Source: Planctomycetota bacterium (GTDB lineage Bacteria; Planctomycetota; Planctomycetia; Pirellulales; Pirellulaceae). From it: a stretch of DNA of 37,106 bases. The DNA is taken from the NCBI GenBank assembly GCA_026692905.1, contig JAPLNL010000014.1, positions 3,513 through 40,618 of the forward strand. Direction: 5' to 3'. The position numbers and the translations under genes were made by a program. Below the pieces are notes generated by a model. That model was given only the letters and a program-made list of their open reading frames with translations. It made no database searches and was not told the DNA's origin. Below, piece by piece: positions 23,218 to 30,971 of this stretch; the first letter of the stretch is position 1; each line of letters begins with the position of its first letter.

Positions 23218-26049
23218 TTACCCTCGAATCAGCTTGATCAAATCTGCCGTAGAGAGTTTTCCGGCAGTCTCGGCCCCGGATAGCACTGCGGATGCTAGGT
23301 CGCGCTTGGTCTCGTGCAATTTGAGTATCTCTTCTTCGATCGTGTCCTTGGCTAGGATTCGATAGACCATTACCGGTCTTGTTTGGCCAATGCGATGCGC
23401 CCGGTCTGTCGCTTGGTTTTCCACCGCGGGATTCCACCAGGGATCCATGTGAATCACATAATCAGCAGCCGTCAAATTCAAGCCCGTGCCGCCAGCCTTG
23501 AGCGATATCAAAAAGGCAACAGCATCGCCATTTTGAAATCGATCCACTTGCACTTGCCGCTCTTCCGCTTGCGTCGAACCATCCAGGTACTGATAAGAAA
23601 TCCCCTCCTTGTCCAGCATGTCCCGAATCAGCGCGAGATGCTTGGTGAACTGGCTGAAGATCAGAACACGGTGACCTTCTTCGCTCAGCTCGAGCAGCGT
23701 CTCCTTGAGTTGAATCAATTTCGCTGATGGCTCCGGCCACGACTCATGCACCAAACCGGGGTGACAAGCGACTTGCCGCATTCGTGTGATGAGCGCCAAC
23801 AGTTTAAAACGCAACTCCGTCATGTCCGGGATTTTGGCGACCTTGTCCACTTCACCCATGATCGATAAGCGAATGCGTTCGTAGATAGCTCGTTCGGCTT
23901 CGCTGAGTACCACGTAAACATTCATCTCGGTCCGCGCCGGCAAGTCCTTGAGGACCTCTTGCTTGGTTCGTCGCAATACAAAAGGTTGAATGCGTTGCCG
24001 AAGCGCGAAGCGGCGCTGGGCATCGTTGTGGTTTTCGATCGGACCAGCAAAGCGTTGTCGAAATTGTGGCCAACTGCCGAGCAAGCCGGGAGCGACCACA
24101 TGAAAAATGCTCCATAACTCTCCCAAGTGATTTTCGACAGGGGTACCGGTCAAGGCGAGCGACCACAGCGATTTGAATTTCCGAATGGCTTGCGATGTCT
24201 TGCCACGGCTGTTCTTGATCGCTTGTGCTTCGTCGAGCACCATTGTTGCCCATTGCACCTTTTCCAGTTTTTCGGCATCGCGAAGAGCCAGTCCGTACGT
24301 GCAGACGACCAATTGATTAGCCGATAGCGATTCGAGGACCTCGCTCCGCTCCGATTCCCGGTACAAGATCGGCTCAAGGCCCGGCGCAAACTTCGAAGCC
24401 TCACGCATCCAGTTAAAACCAACCGAAGTGGGTGCGATCACCAAAGTCGGGCCGAGGGACGCTCGATCGACGATGAGCGCGAGCGTCTGGACCGTTTTGC
24501 CCAGTCCCATATCGTCCGCCAAGATCCCACCAGTACCTAGCTCGGCCAGTCGTCGCAGCCACTTGAACCCATCGAGCTGATAGCTTCGCAGCGATGCCTT
24601 GAGCCCCGTTGGCAAAACGGGATCGAGATGCTCCGCATGTTCGAGTCGATTCAAGCAATCCTGCCAAGCTTGATTCGGTTCGATGGAAACTTCCTCTTGG
24701 AGCGAACGAAGGCCGGCGGTCGAGGTATCGTCGAACTGCATGGTGCCGTCTTGTTCGTTGAGTTGATCGCGAAGCCGTTGCAGAACGACTTTTAGATGCT
24801 CTGCAACCCGTACCCATCCCACGTCTTCGACTTTGACAAACTCCCCATCCTTGCTGACGGACTTTGGATCGGACAGACTCCTCATGAGCTTGGTGATTTC
24901 GATCGACTCATTGCCGAAATGGCAAGCACCCTCGAGTTGAAACCAATCTCGCTTTTGGACCACTTCGACGCGAACATTTTCGGTCTTCAAAGTGCCAGCA
25001 ACCAGGAGCCGCGATTGTGTCCCTTTTTCCCAAAGCAATTCAATTTCGCTGCCCAGAGACTGCAGTTTTTCGATCAGGTGCAGCGACTCAAGCAAATCTT
25101 CGATGGTCCCCTCGACCTGCGAACTTTCGAGCTCCAAACGATTGGCCCAGTCCGCAACGGCCTGATGTTCGGCGGTGCTGGAACGGAGCCACTGCACGGG
25201 CTTTTTCCCGATCTTGCTCGAGCGAACACTTGGGCCAACACCTGGGCGTTGCAGTTGACCATCCGAGTCACGAATTCGAAACCCGTAGTCGAGCTGTCCG
25301 TCGCTGTGCGATCTCAACAGCAGGGCCATGCGTATCGGCTCCGGAACCACTTCTCCAGCGACTTTCACTGGCAGTCGCAGATGGATCAACGACTGAAGGA
25401 ACTTGGCCCGTTCTAACAGTGCCGGTTCAAACGGTTTGCATGGCAGCTCTCGCATCCAATCGAGCCCTCGCATGATTTCCGATTGTTCCCGAGTCAAACG
25501 AAAAACGTGCATGAGGCTTTCGTTTGGCATGATAATGATTCCACCGAGCTCGGAGAGAAACATCATGTGTTCTGGCTTCCAACCGACGGGCCGAATTGCG
25601 ATCCGATCTTCGGTGCGGCGAAGCTCGAGCAGGATCTCGATCCCGGAAAGTGCAATCGGTTTGCCCTCGAACAGCGCATTGGTTTGTTGAACCAACAGCA
25701 ACGCGACTGCGACCGGATCGGTCTCTTCGGTATCGATCATGGCCAAACGCTGGACCTCCATGTCGGCCCCGGTGAACAGCAATTGCGGCGACCATTGAAT
25801 GGGGAGTACGAGTGGCCTGCCTTTGATCCAGCTTTCTTTGTTTCTGCTTTGGGATTGCTGCCAAGCTCCCACGATCAGCTTCCCCTCATGGAGCGTAAAG
25901 TTCCAAGCCACTCGCGCGATGGTCGAATCAAGTCGCAGCGTCAACTCGTCTGCCGGAGGCTCAACACTGCGCGTGCGCGATTCGATAACGAGATCGAGGG
26001 CGTCGAGTTCGAGCTGATAAAGATTGGGTTTGTTGGAATCGTTGGCCAT
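23218..26049 (-). CDS. SNF2/SWI2-family DNA-dependent ATPase (helicase-like)
   Basis: 943-aa bacterial SNF2 protein of the HepA/RapA superfamily. The N-terminal 480 residues are unassigned and probably include the SNF2-associated region of bacterial members. The N-terminal ATPase lobe begins at LRSYQLDGFKWLRRLAELG, with Walker A DDMGLGKT (about 508-515), APTSVGFNW, the DEAQ box (about 605) and LTGTPVENHLGELWSIF. The second lobe has VLIFSQFTKHL, YLDGSTQ, LISLKAGGTGLNL and motif VI QATDRAHRIGQ (about 880-890). All catalytic motifs are intact. Such proteins remodel DNA-protein complexes or recycle RNA polymerase. The gene is single on the minus strand with repeat-rich DNA on both sides. The start ATG at 26049 gives MANDSNKPNLY. 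Confidence 0.95.
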   Translation of the reverse strand: MANDSNKPNLYQLELDALDLVIESRTRSVEPPADELTLRLDSTIARVAWNFTLHEGKLIVGAWQQSQSRNKESWIKGRPLVLPIQWSPQLLFTGADMEVQRLAMIDTEETDPVAVALLLVQQTNALFEGKPIALSGIEILLELRRTEDRIAIRPVGWKPEHMMFLSELGGIIIMPNESLMHVFRLTREQSEIMRGLDWMRELPCKPFEPALLERAKFLQSLIHLRLPVKVAGEVVPEPIRMALLLRSHSDGQLDYGFRIRDSDGQLQRPGVGPSVRSSKIGKKPVQWLRSSTAEHQAVADWANRLELESSQVEGTIEDLLESLHLIEKLQSLGSEIELLWEKGTQSRLLVAGTLKTENVRVEVVQKRDWFQLEGACHFGNESIEITKLMRSLSDPKSVSKDGEFVKVEDVGWVRVAEHLKVVLQRLRDQLNEQDGTMQFDDTSTAGLRSLQEEVSIEPNQAWQDCLNRLEHAEHLDPVLPTGLKASLRSYQLDGFKWLRRLAELGTGGILADDMGLGKTVQTLALIVDRASLGPTLVIAPTSVGFNWMREASKFAPGLEPILYRESERSEVLESLSANQLVVCTYGLALRDAEKLEKVQWATMVLDEAQAIKNSRGKTSQAIRKFKSLWSLALTGTPVENHLGELWSIFHVVAPGLLGSWPQFRQRFAGPIENHNDAQRRFALRQRIQPFVLRRTKQEVLKDLPARTEMNVYVVLSEAERAIYERIRLSIMGEVDKVAKIPDMTELRFKLLALITRMRQVACHPGLVHESWPEPSAKLIQLKETLLELSEEGHRVLIFSQFTKHLALIRDMLDKEGISYQYLDGSTQAEERQVQVDRFQNGDAVAFLISLKAGGTGLNLTAADYVIHMDPWWNPAVENQATDRAHRIGQTRPVMVYRILAKDTIEEEILKLHETKRDLASAVLSGAETAGKLSTADLIKLIRG

Positions 26050-26171
26050 GAGAATATTCTAGGCGTAGTCCATAAGTTCGGCGATTCGCGGTTCATTTCG
26101 ATCGACAAAGCGAGTGGAATCGACCAAAATCAAAGATTCTAAGCACGTAGCCCTGTGTTTTACCGGCAAAT

Positions 26172-26241
26172 TAGCCGTTGTGCGCTAGCCCCGGTTTCCT
26201 CGAATGCTCGACATTCGTCGAAAACCGAGACGCTCAACGGC
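26172..26241 (+). repeat. GCGCTAGCCCC-type intergenic repeat, copy 2
   Basis: Starts TAGCCGTTGTGCGCTAGCCC, then GCTCGACATTCGTCGA, and closes with CTCAACGGC that pairs with the opening GCCGTTGTG-type arm. It shares these blocks and their order with 21155-21213. It lies between two divergent genes. Confidence 0.7.
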
Positions 26242-26272
26242 ATTTAATTTGCGAGTCCTGAAGGCATGTTAC

Positions 26273-26343
26273 TGAGCCGCGGGCGCTAGCCGCGTTACGG
26301 TTTACCTAGCGAATAACGTTGTCGCGGATAGAGCCGCGGCTCA
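26273..26343. repeat. GAGCCGCGG...-type inverted repeat
   Basis: TGAGCCGCGGGCGCTAGCCG at the left and GAGCCGCGGCTCA at the right are related GC-rich palindromic blocks; the right one is self-complementary (TGAGCCGCGGCTC). It sits about 45 bp before the VHL-peptidase start, so it may lie in that gene's promoter or leader. The rest of 26050-26389 holds no gene. Confidence 0.6.
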
Positions 26344-26389
26344 ATTTAATGTTTGAATTCACCAAAAGACTTTTGCGCAAAAGGATACG

Positions 26390-28180
26390 ATGAGCATCAA
26401 GATACTTGCTGGCTTTTTATTGGTTCTGCCGCTGGCGCTTGGTGCTTCATCGCACGCCCAATCCTCAGCAGATTCGCCAAGGCTGGCGATCATCAACGGT
26501 AGTGACCAGGTAATCGATTTGTTCTGGCTCAAGTCCGATTCAGAACGGGTCGCAAATGGATCGGTAGAGCCAGGAAAGTCGACTTCGATCAAGACCACGC
26601 TTGGCCATCGTTTCGAAATGATCGGCCGTACCGATCAATCTGCCGCGAAAGTCACTTGCGAAGCCAGGATTCAAGGATTTCGCTACGATCCATCGGCCGT
26701 GGGTGGAGTTCCTAAATTTTACAGCCAGATCGGCAGTGCAAATGGGTTTCCTGTATGTGCTTCTGCGAATGTGAATCCGTACGCGGTCAAAGAAGCGGTT
26801 ACCATCGTGAACCAGATGCTTGCGAATCGCCCAGATGTGCTGGCGGCATTGATCAAAAGCGGCGCTCGTTTGTGCATCATGTCCTATCAAGAATTTACGA
26901 CCGACTTGCCCGAGTTTGCTCATCTTGCGGACGAGAAATCGCCGGGTGGCGAGAGCACTTCGGCCAAAGACTACTGGGACGCTCGAGCTCGAGGGACGGG
27001 CGGCAGCGAAACCGACCCATTCTGCTCGTGTGCCGAAGAGAATGTGCTTTGCTATCCTGGCGACCCGTATTCGACGGAGTGCATTTTGATTCATGAGTTT
27101 GCGCACTGCATTCATTTGAGAGGAATGCTCAATGTCGATCCGACCTTTGACGTTCGGCTTCGATCTACATACGACTCCGCCATGAAAGCGGGACTTTGGA
27201 AAGGCAAGTATGCGTCCGTCAATCACCATGAGTACTTTGCCGAAGGGGTTCAATCCTGGTTCGATAACAATCGGTCCGACGACCATGATCATAACCATGT
27301 CGACACTCGGACAGAACTGATTGAATACGATCCGAGCTTGGCCGAAATGTGTCGAGAAGTCTTCGGTGAGACAGTACTCAAATACACCAAGCCCACGACT
27401 CGACTCACTGACCACATGTCTGGTTACGACCCAAGTGGAGCACCTACCTTTGTGTGGCCCAAGCGATTGACCAACGCGAAAACAGAAATTCGCAAAAAAG
27501 CCGAAGAGCGGGATCGGTCGGCAAACAACAAGAGTCCCTATGTTACGCGGAATATTTTAGGCTGGACCGTCAACGTCCGCCGCGAGTTGCTCGATACCGA
27601 CTCCGCGAAAACGGAGACAGAAAAGGCGATGAAACTACTTGAAGTTCAGTTGGATGAAATCATACGAGTTGTTCCGGCCAAGGCTGTCGCCGAATTGAAG
27701 AAAGTGCCGCTTTGGATTTCCCCTGAGTATCCAGCTACGCCACCAAGTGCAGAATACCATCCCGGTGCAGGCTGGTTGCGAGACAACCATCGCGACCCAG
27801 CCATGGCAAAAGGTGTCGAGTTCACCAATGTCCGAATCTTCGAAGCCGAGACACGAAGAATGCCGAACTTTGCATTACACGAGTTGGCACACGCTTTCCA
27901 CGATCGCGTTTTACCCAAAGGGTTCGACAATCCAGAACTCAAGGCAGCTTACGAGACAGCCAAAAACAGTGGCAAATACGATCGCGTGGAGCGTCAAGAT
28001 TCCGAAGGACGAAAGAGAATGGACGTTGCTTACGCGATGACCAATCCGCAGGAGTACTTTGCAGAAAGCACTGAAGCGTACTTTACTCGCAACGATTTCT
28101 TTCCCTTTGATCGGAAGGAGCTTAGGGAACATGATCCGGCGACGCTCAAGTTGATTGGAAGTCTATGGGGTGCTGAATAG
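26390..28180 (+). CDS. Secreted VHL-beta-domain protein with two gluzincin-type metallopeptidase modules
   Basis: 596-aa exported protein. A signal peptide (1-23, LAGFLLVLPLALGASSHA) is followed by a VHL-beta-like domain (about 30-80: IINGSDQVIDLFWL...GSVEPGKSTSIKTTLGHRFEMIG). The first peptidase module (about 120-330) has the zinc motif HEFAH (235-239) and a downstream HHEYFAEGVQSWF, in which Glu281 is the likely third ligand as in anthrax lethal factor-type enzymes. CAEENVLCYPGDPY is a conserved block before it. The second module (about 385-596) has HELAH (497-501) and NPQEYFAESTEAYF (Glu555). AAGGA lies 5 bases before the ATG. Both active sites look intact. It is probably a cell-surface or secreted protease; the substrate is unknown. 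It is transcribed alone. Confidence 0.85.
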   Translation: MSIKILAGFLLVLPLALGASSHAQSSADSPRLAIINGSDQVIDLFWLKSDSERVANGSVEPGKSTSIKTTLGHRFEMIGRTDQSAAKVTCEARIQGFRYDPSAVGGVPKFYSQIGSANGFPVCASANVNPYAVKEAVTIVNQMLANRPDVLAALIKSGARLCIMSYQEFTTDLPEFAHLADEKSPGGESTSAKDYWDARARGTGGSETDPFCSCAEENVLCYPGDPYSTECILIHEFAHCIHLRGMLNVDPTFDVRLRSTYDSAMKAGLWKGKYASVNHHEYFAEGVQSWFDNNRSDDHDHNHVDTRTELIEYDPSLAEMCREVFGETVLKYTKPTTRLTDHMSGYDPSGAPTFVWPKRLTNAKTEIRKKAEERDRSANNKSPYVTRNILGWTVNVRRELLDTDSAKTETEKAMKLLEVQLDEIIRVVPAKAVAELKKVPLWISPEYPATPPSAEYHPGAGWLRDNHRDPAMAKGVEFTNVRIFEAETRRMPNFALHELAHAFHDRVLPKGFDNPELKAAYETAKNSGKYDRVERQDSEGRKRMDVAYAMTNPQEYFAESTEAYFTRNDFFPFDRKELREHDPATLKLIGSLWGAE

Positions 28181-28324
28181 GGATGTAGTAGCGGAACAGC
28201 GCAAGCCGTCCGGTGTCAAAGACCAGAGGCTCACATCTAGCTTCAGCAAACAAGTTTTTTCGCCCAAAGCGCACAAAGCAAAGCGCACAAAGTGCCAGGC
28301 CCCGCATCCAAGATATCATAGCTG

Positions 28325-28480
28325 TCACCTCTCCCAACGCAGTTGGGGGAGGTCGAATGGAGCCTTCAGCGACATTCGGGAGGGGGCTGCACTGCTTCTT
28401 GGTTCGAGGCCGAAGTCGCACCCCCTCCCGGAGCTTGCTGCGCTCGCTCCGACCTCCCCCAGCTTTGCTGGGAGAGGTAG
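28325..28480. repeat. MITE-like element with about 30-bp terminal inverted repeats
   Basis: Begins ACCTCTCCCAACGCAGTTGG then GGGAGGTCG and ends CGACCTCCCCCAGCTTTGCT then GGGAGAGGT. The ends are imperfect inverted repeats of about 30 bp around a core with a second GGGAGGGGGC/CCCCCTCCCG pair. It lies between the 3' ends of the VHL-peptidase and ribE genes, which converge. The gap 28181-28517 holds no gene. Confidence 0.75.
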
Positions 28481-28517
28481 CACAGGCTGGCTGAATGATT
28501 CGTGCCCCACGTCTCAA

Positions 28518-29105
28518 CTATTTCCCCAATGCCCGTTGAACATACTTTGCCAAGATATCCGTTTCCAGGTTCACTTGATCGCCGACTTGCAAGCCACCTA
28601 AAGTGGTATTGCTAAGCGTATGCGGAATTAAAGCCACGCTAAAGAACTCGTCGTTTGCATCCACCAACGTTAGACTGACACCATCCACGGTGATGGAGCC
28701 CTTGGATGCCATTTGACGAAGGAGACTCAGTGGTGCTTTGAAATAAAAGTAGGACCATTCTCCTTCGTCGAGTCGGCGATCGAGAACACCTTGTCCATCA
28801 ATATGACCTGTGACGTAATGTCCGCCCAAGCGGTCTCCAACTTTCAGAGCTCGCTCGCAATTTGCGAAATCTGAAATCTCGAGCTTGCCCAGGCTGGTGC
28901 GTGCGAGTGTTTCAGCACCGAGTTCAAACCAACATTGGGTTCCTTGGATCGCGACGACAGTCAAGCAGCAACCATTGAGTGCAATACTGTCGCCGATTCG
29001 AACACCGTGGCTGACCGTTCCTAGATCGAACCCCATGCGTTTGCCGGTTCCTTCGGCCAAGGTTTCGATGAGTGGAACTTTGGCTTCTACCAAACCAGTA
29101 AACAT
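28518..29105 (-). CDS. ribE: Riboflavin synthase, alpha subunit
   Basis: 195-aa enzyme that dismutates two molecules of 6,7-dimethyl-8-ribityllumazine to riboflavin. Two tandem lumazine-binding repeats are visible. The first starts MFTGLVE and contains GDSIALNGCCLTVV; the second contains GGHYVTGHIDGQG and GSITVDGVSLTLV with the LIPHTLSNTTLG end. Length is usual for the family. The start at 29105 follows the rsmA stop by 15 bp, and it is the last gene of a five-gene minus-strand operon. No FMN riboswitch is seen in front of it, as expected for an internal gene. Confidence 0.96.
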   Translation of the reverse strand: MFTGLVEAKVPLIETLAEGTGKRMGFDLGTVSHGVRIGDSIALNGCCLTVVAIQGTQCWFELGAETLARTSLGKLEISDFANCERALKVGDRLGGHYVTGHIDGQGVLDRRLDEGEWSYFYFKAPLSLLRQMASKGSITVDGVSLTLVDANDEFFSVALIPHTLSNTTLGGLQVGDQVNLETDILAKYVQRALGK

Positions 29106-29120
29106 GCGCGTGCCTTGCCG

Positions 29121-30041
29121 TTAGGTTTTGTCCGAGACTGGATTTGCGAGTGTCATCAGTCGTGTTGCGTCCAACAGTTCGATGATCTGTTCGACCGACA
29201 GTTGTTCGGCTCGCAGATTTGGCTCCAGGTTTAGTTTGGCAAGAATTTCGTCGATTTGAGGTTTCGAGAGTTCGTCTTGGGTCGCAGTAAACAGCTGGCT
29301 TCGCAAGAATTTGCGACGGTGGAAGAAGAGGGCCCGAAGTTTTGTATGGTAGTACTCAAGGTCAACAATACGGCCGCGTTTGGCAGGGTTCGGGGTCACG
29401 CGAATGATGGCCGAGTCGACTTTCGGGCTGGGCCAGAAAACGCTCGGGGGCAAGATTCGGAGGATCTCGCAATCGCAGAGGCTTTGCATCCAAATTGTCA
29501 GTGCGCTGTAATCCTTGCAGCTAGGTTCAGCAACAATTCGCTGAGCCAGTTCCTTTTGAATCGTAACCACCATACGATCCGGAAAGGGATCGACAGTGAG
29601 CAAGTTGCTGATGATGGGGGTTGCGACGTTGTAGGGTAAGTTTGCGATGAGTTTAAAATGGGAGCCGGGAATGCTCGCCATCTTTTCACGAACCGCCGTT
29701 AGCACTTCTTCGCGCATGTGGTTCTTGTTGCGAAGTGCATCGCAGGAGAGCATCGTGACATTGTCGTTGCCGCGAAGTTCTTTTGCCGCTAAGGCTTGAA
29801 GGTCTCGGTCGATTTCGACCGTGACAACAGCGCCGGCAAGCGGGGCCATGAGTTTGGAGAGGGAGCCCATTCCGGTCCCAACCTCGAGAACCACATCCGT
29901 CTTCTGAATGTCCGCTCCCTTGATCAGAATGTCGAGCAAGTTAAGGTCAACTAGAAAGTTCTGACCATACTTGGTTTTCGGATGGAGCCCAGCCCGCTCG
30001 AGGGACTTGGAAATAAACGAGAGCGTTTGGCGTTCGGTCAT
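29121..30041 (-). CDS. rsmA: 16S rRNA dimethyladenosine transferase (KsgA/RsmA)
   Basis: 306-aa SAM-dependent enzyme that dimethylates two adjacent adenosines near the 3' end of 16S rRNA. I chose the ATG at 30041 (MTERQTLSF), 2 bp after the stop of the RidA gene. It has the early motif KYGQNFLVD, SAM-binding VLEVGTGMGSLSKLM, and VTVEIDRDL for the ribose-binding acid. The catalytic NLPYN lies in LIANLPYNVATPII. The C-terminal domain includes VFWPSPKVDSAIIRV and FFHRRKFLRSQL, family signatures. It is tightly coupled to the RidA gene upstream and to ribE downstream. Confidence 0.96.
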   Translation of the reverse strand: MTERQTLSFISKSLERAGLHPKTKYGQNFLVDLNLLDILIKGADIQKTDVVLEVGTGMGSLSKLMAPLAGAVVTVEIDRDLQALAAKELRGNDNVTMLSCDALRNKNHMREEVLTAVREKMASIPGSHFKLIANLPYNVATPIISNLLTVDPFPDRMVVTIQKELAQRIVAEPSCKDYSALTIWMQSLCDCEILRILPPSVFWPSPKVDSAIIRVTPNPAKRGRIVDLEYYHTKLRALFFHRRKFLRSQLFTATQDELSKPQIDEILAKLNLEPNLRAEQLSVEQIIELLDATRLMTLANPVSDKT

Positions 30042-30043
30042 GA

Positions 30044-30511
30044 CTAAGGCTTGATCTCGAAGATAGCTTCGACTTCGACAGCCATGCCACCAGGCAGAGC
30101 ATTGGTACCCAGAGCACTGCGAACACCGATACCGAGATCGTTGCCCCAAAGATCAACTAGCAGTTGACTAAACCCATTGATTACGGCTGGCGACTGGCCG
30201 AAGTCATCCGTGCAGCGAACCAAACCGAGAACCTTCACAACGCGAGCCACGCGATCCAAACTTCCCAGTTCGGCGCGAAGTGTCGCAAGCATTGCTAGTC
30301 CAGTCTGGCGAGCTGCGATTTGCCCTTGTTCGAGAGTCATATCGTCTCCAACGCGACCAAGCATGATTTTGCCATCGGACTGGAGCGGTCCATGTCCTGA
30401 CAGGTAGGCTAGGTTTCCGACGATTAGCATCGGCTTGTAAAGACCGACAGGTTTCGGGGCAGGGGGCAGGGACAAGCCTAATTGCTCAAGCTTTTTATCA
30501 ATTTCGGACAC
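30044..30511 (-). CDS. RidA/YjgF-family protein
   Basis: 155-aa member of the RidA (YjgF/YER057c/UK114) superfamily; canonical members deaminate reactive enamine/imine intermediates. I chose the GTG at 30511 (VSEIDKKLEQLG) because GGAG lies about 8 bases upstream; the open frame further upstream reads into unrelated sequence. Family features are LIVGNLAYLSGHGPLQSDGK, RQTGLAMLATLRAELGSLDRV and VRSALGTNALPGGMAVEVEAIFEI. The usual catalytic Arg is represented by VRSALG. It is in the longer (about 150-aa) subgroup. It lies upstream of rsmA with a 2-bp gap, and its substrate is unknown. Confidence 0.9.
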   Translation of the reverse strand: MSEIDKKLEQLGLSLPPAPKPVGLYKPMLIVGNLAYLSGHGPLQSDGKIMLGRVGDDMTLEQGQIAARQTGLAMLATLRAELGSLDRVARVVKVLGLVRCTDDFGQSPAVINGFSQLLVDLWGNDLGIGVRSALGTNALPGGMAVEVEAIFEIKP

Positions 30512-30566
30512 AACAAACTCTCCAGATGTTTCATTTTCAAACAGGCGAAACCGAGAGTTTATACCA

Positions 30567-30971
30567 TCAATTCCCCAATGGTTCACGAGGAAACCCAAAG
30601 ATCTTGGCATACAATTTTTCCATTGCAGCAATGACTATGGGATCTGTTTCTTGTTGCCACCTCCAGGTTGTCGGGTCGGCGAAAAGGATTGCGGCAGGAA
30701 CCCCCTTTGGTAATTTCGCAACAAGCCCCGCCAGCAACGCCTTTTCCTGGGCGCTCAAACGATGGATCCGTGCGAGCTGTAGAAATAGGTTTTTGGGCTG
30801 GCAGCGAGGTTTTCGCCACCAAAGAACGACGCCGACCAAGACTCGCCAGCAAGCTAACAGGACCATCAATGCAATGATGGGCAGAAACACCCACCACCAC
30901 TTGATAATCAACTTATCGTATCCTGAGATTCGGTGAATGACGGAGAATAAGATGCAAAAATCAAGAGTCAT
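30567..30971 (-). CDS. Small membrane-anchored hypothetical protein
   Basis: 134 aa, family not recognised. A hydrophobic, Trp-rich helix spans about residues 22-52 (LIIKWWWVFLPIIALMVLL). A basic cytoplasmic tail follows, with a helical segment ARIHRLSAQEKALLAGLVAKL and a C-terminal MEKLYAKIFGFP. The ATG at 30971 overlaps the end of the HEAT-repeat gene by 11 bases, and the RidA gene starts 55 bp downstream. The overlap suggests co-translation with the HEAT protein. An ATG at 31031 exists but would overlap more deeply. Confidence 0.6.
   Translation of the reverse strand: MTLDFCILFSVIHRISGYDKLIIKWWWVFLPIIALMVLLACWRVLVGVVLWWRKPRCQPKNLFLQLARIHRLSAQEKALLAGLVAKLPKGVPAAILFADPTTWRWQQETDPIVIAAMEKLYAKIFGFPREPLGN

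Noticed and set aside
26540-27415. 291-codon open frame on the minus strand
   Set aside because: It lies wholly opposite the VHL-peptidase gene, whose motifs are clear; the translation has no recognisable domain.
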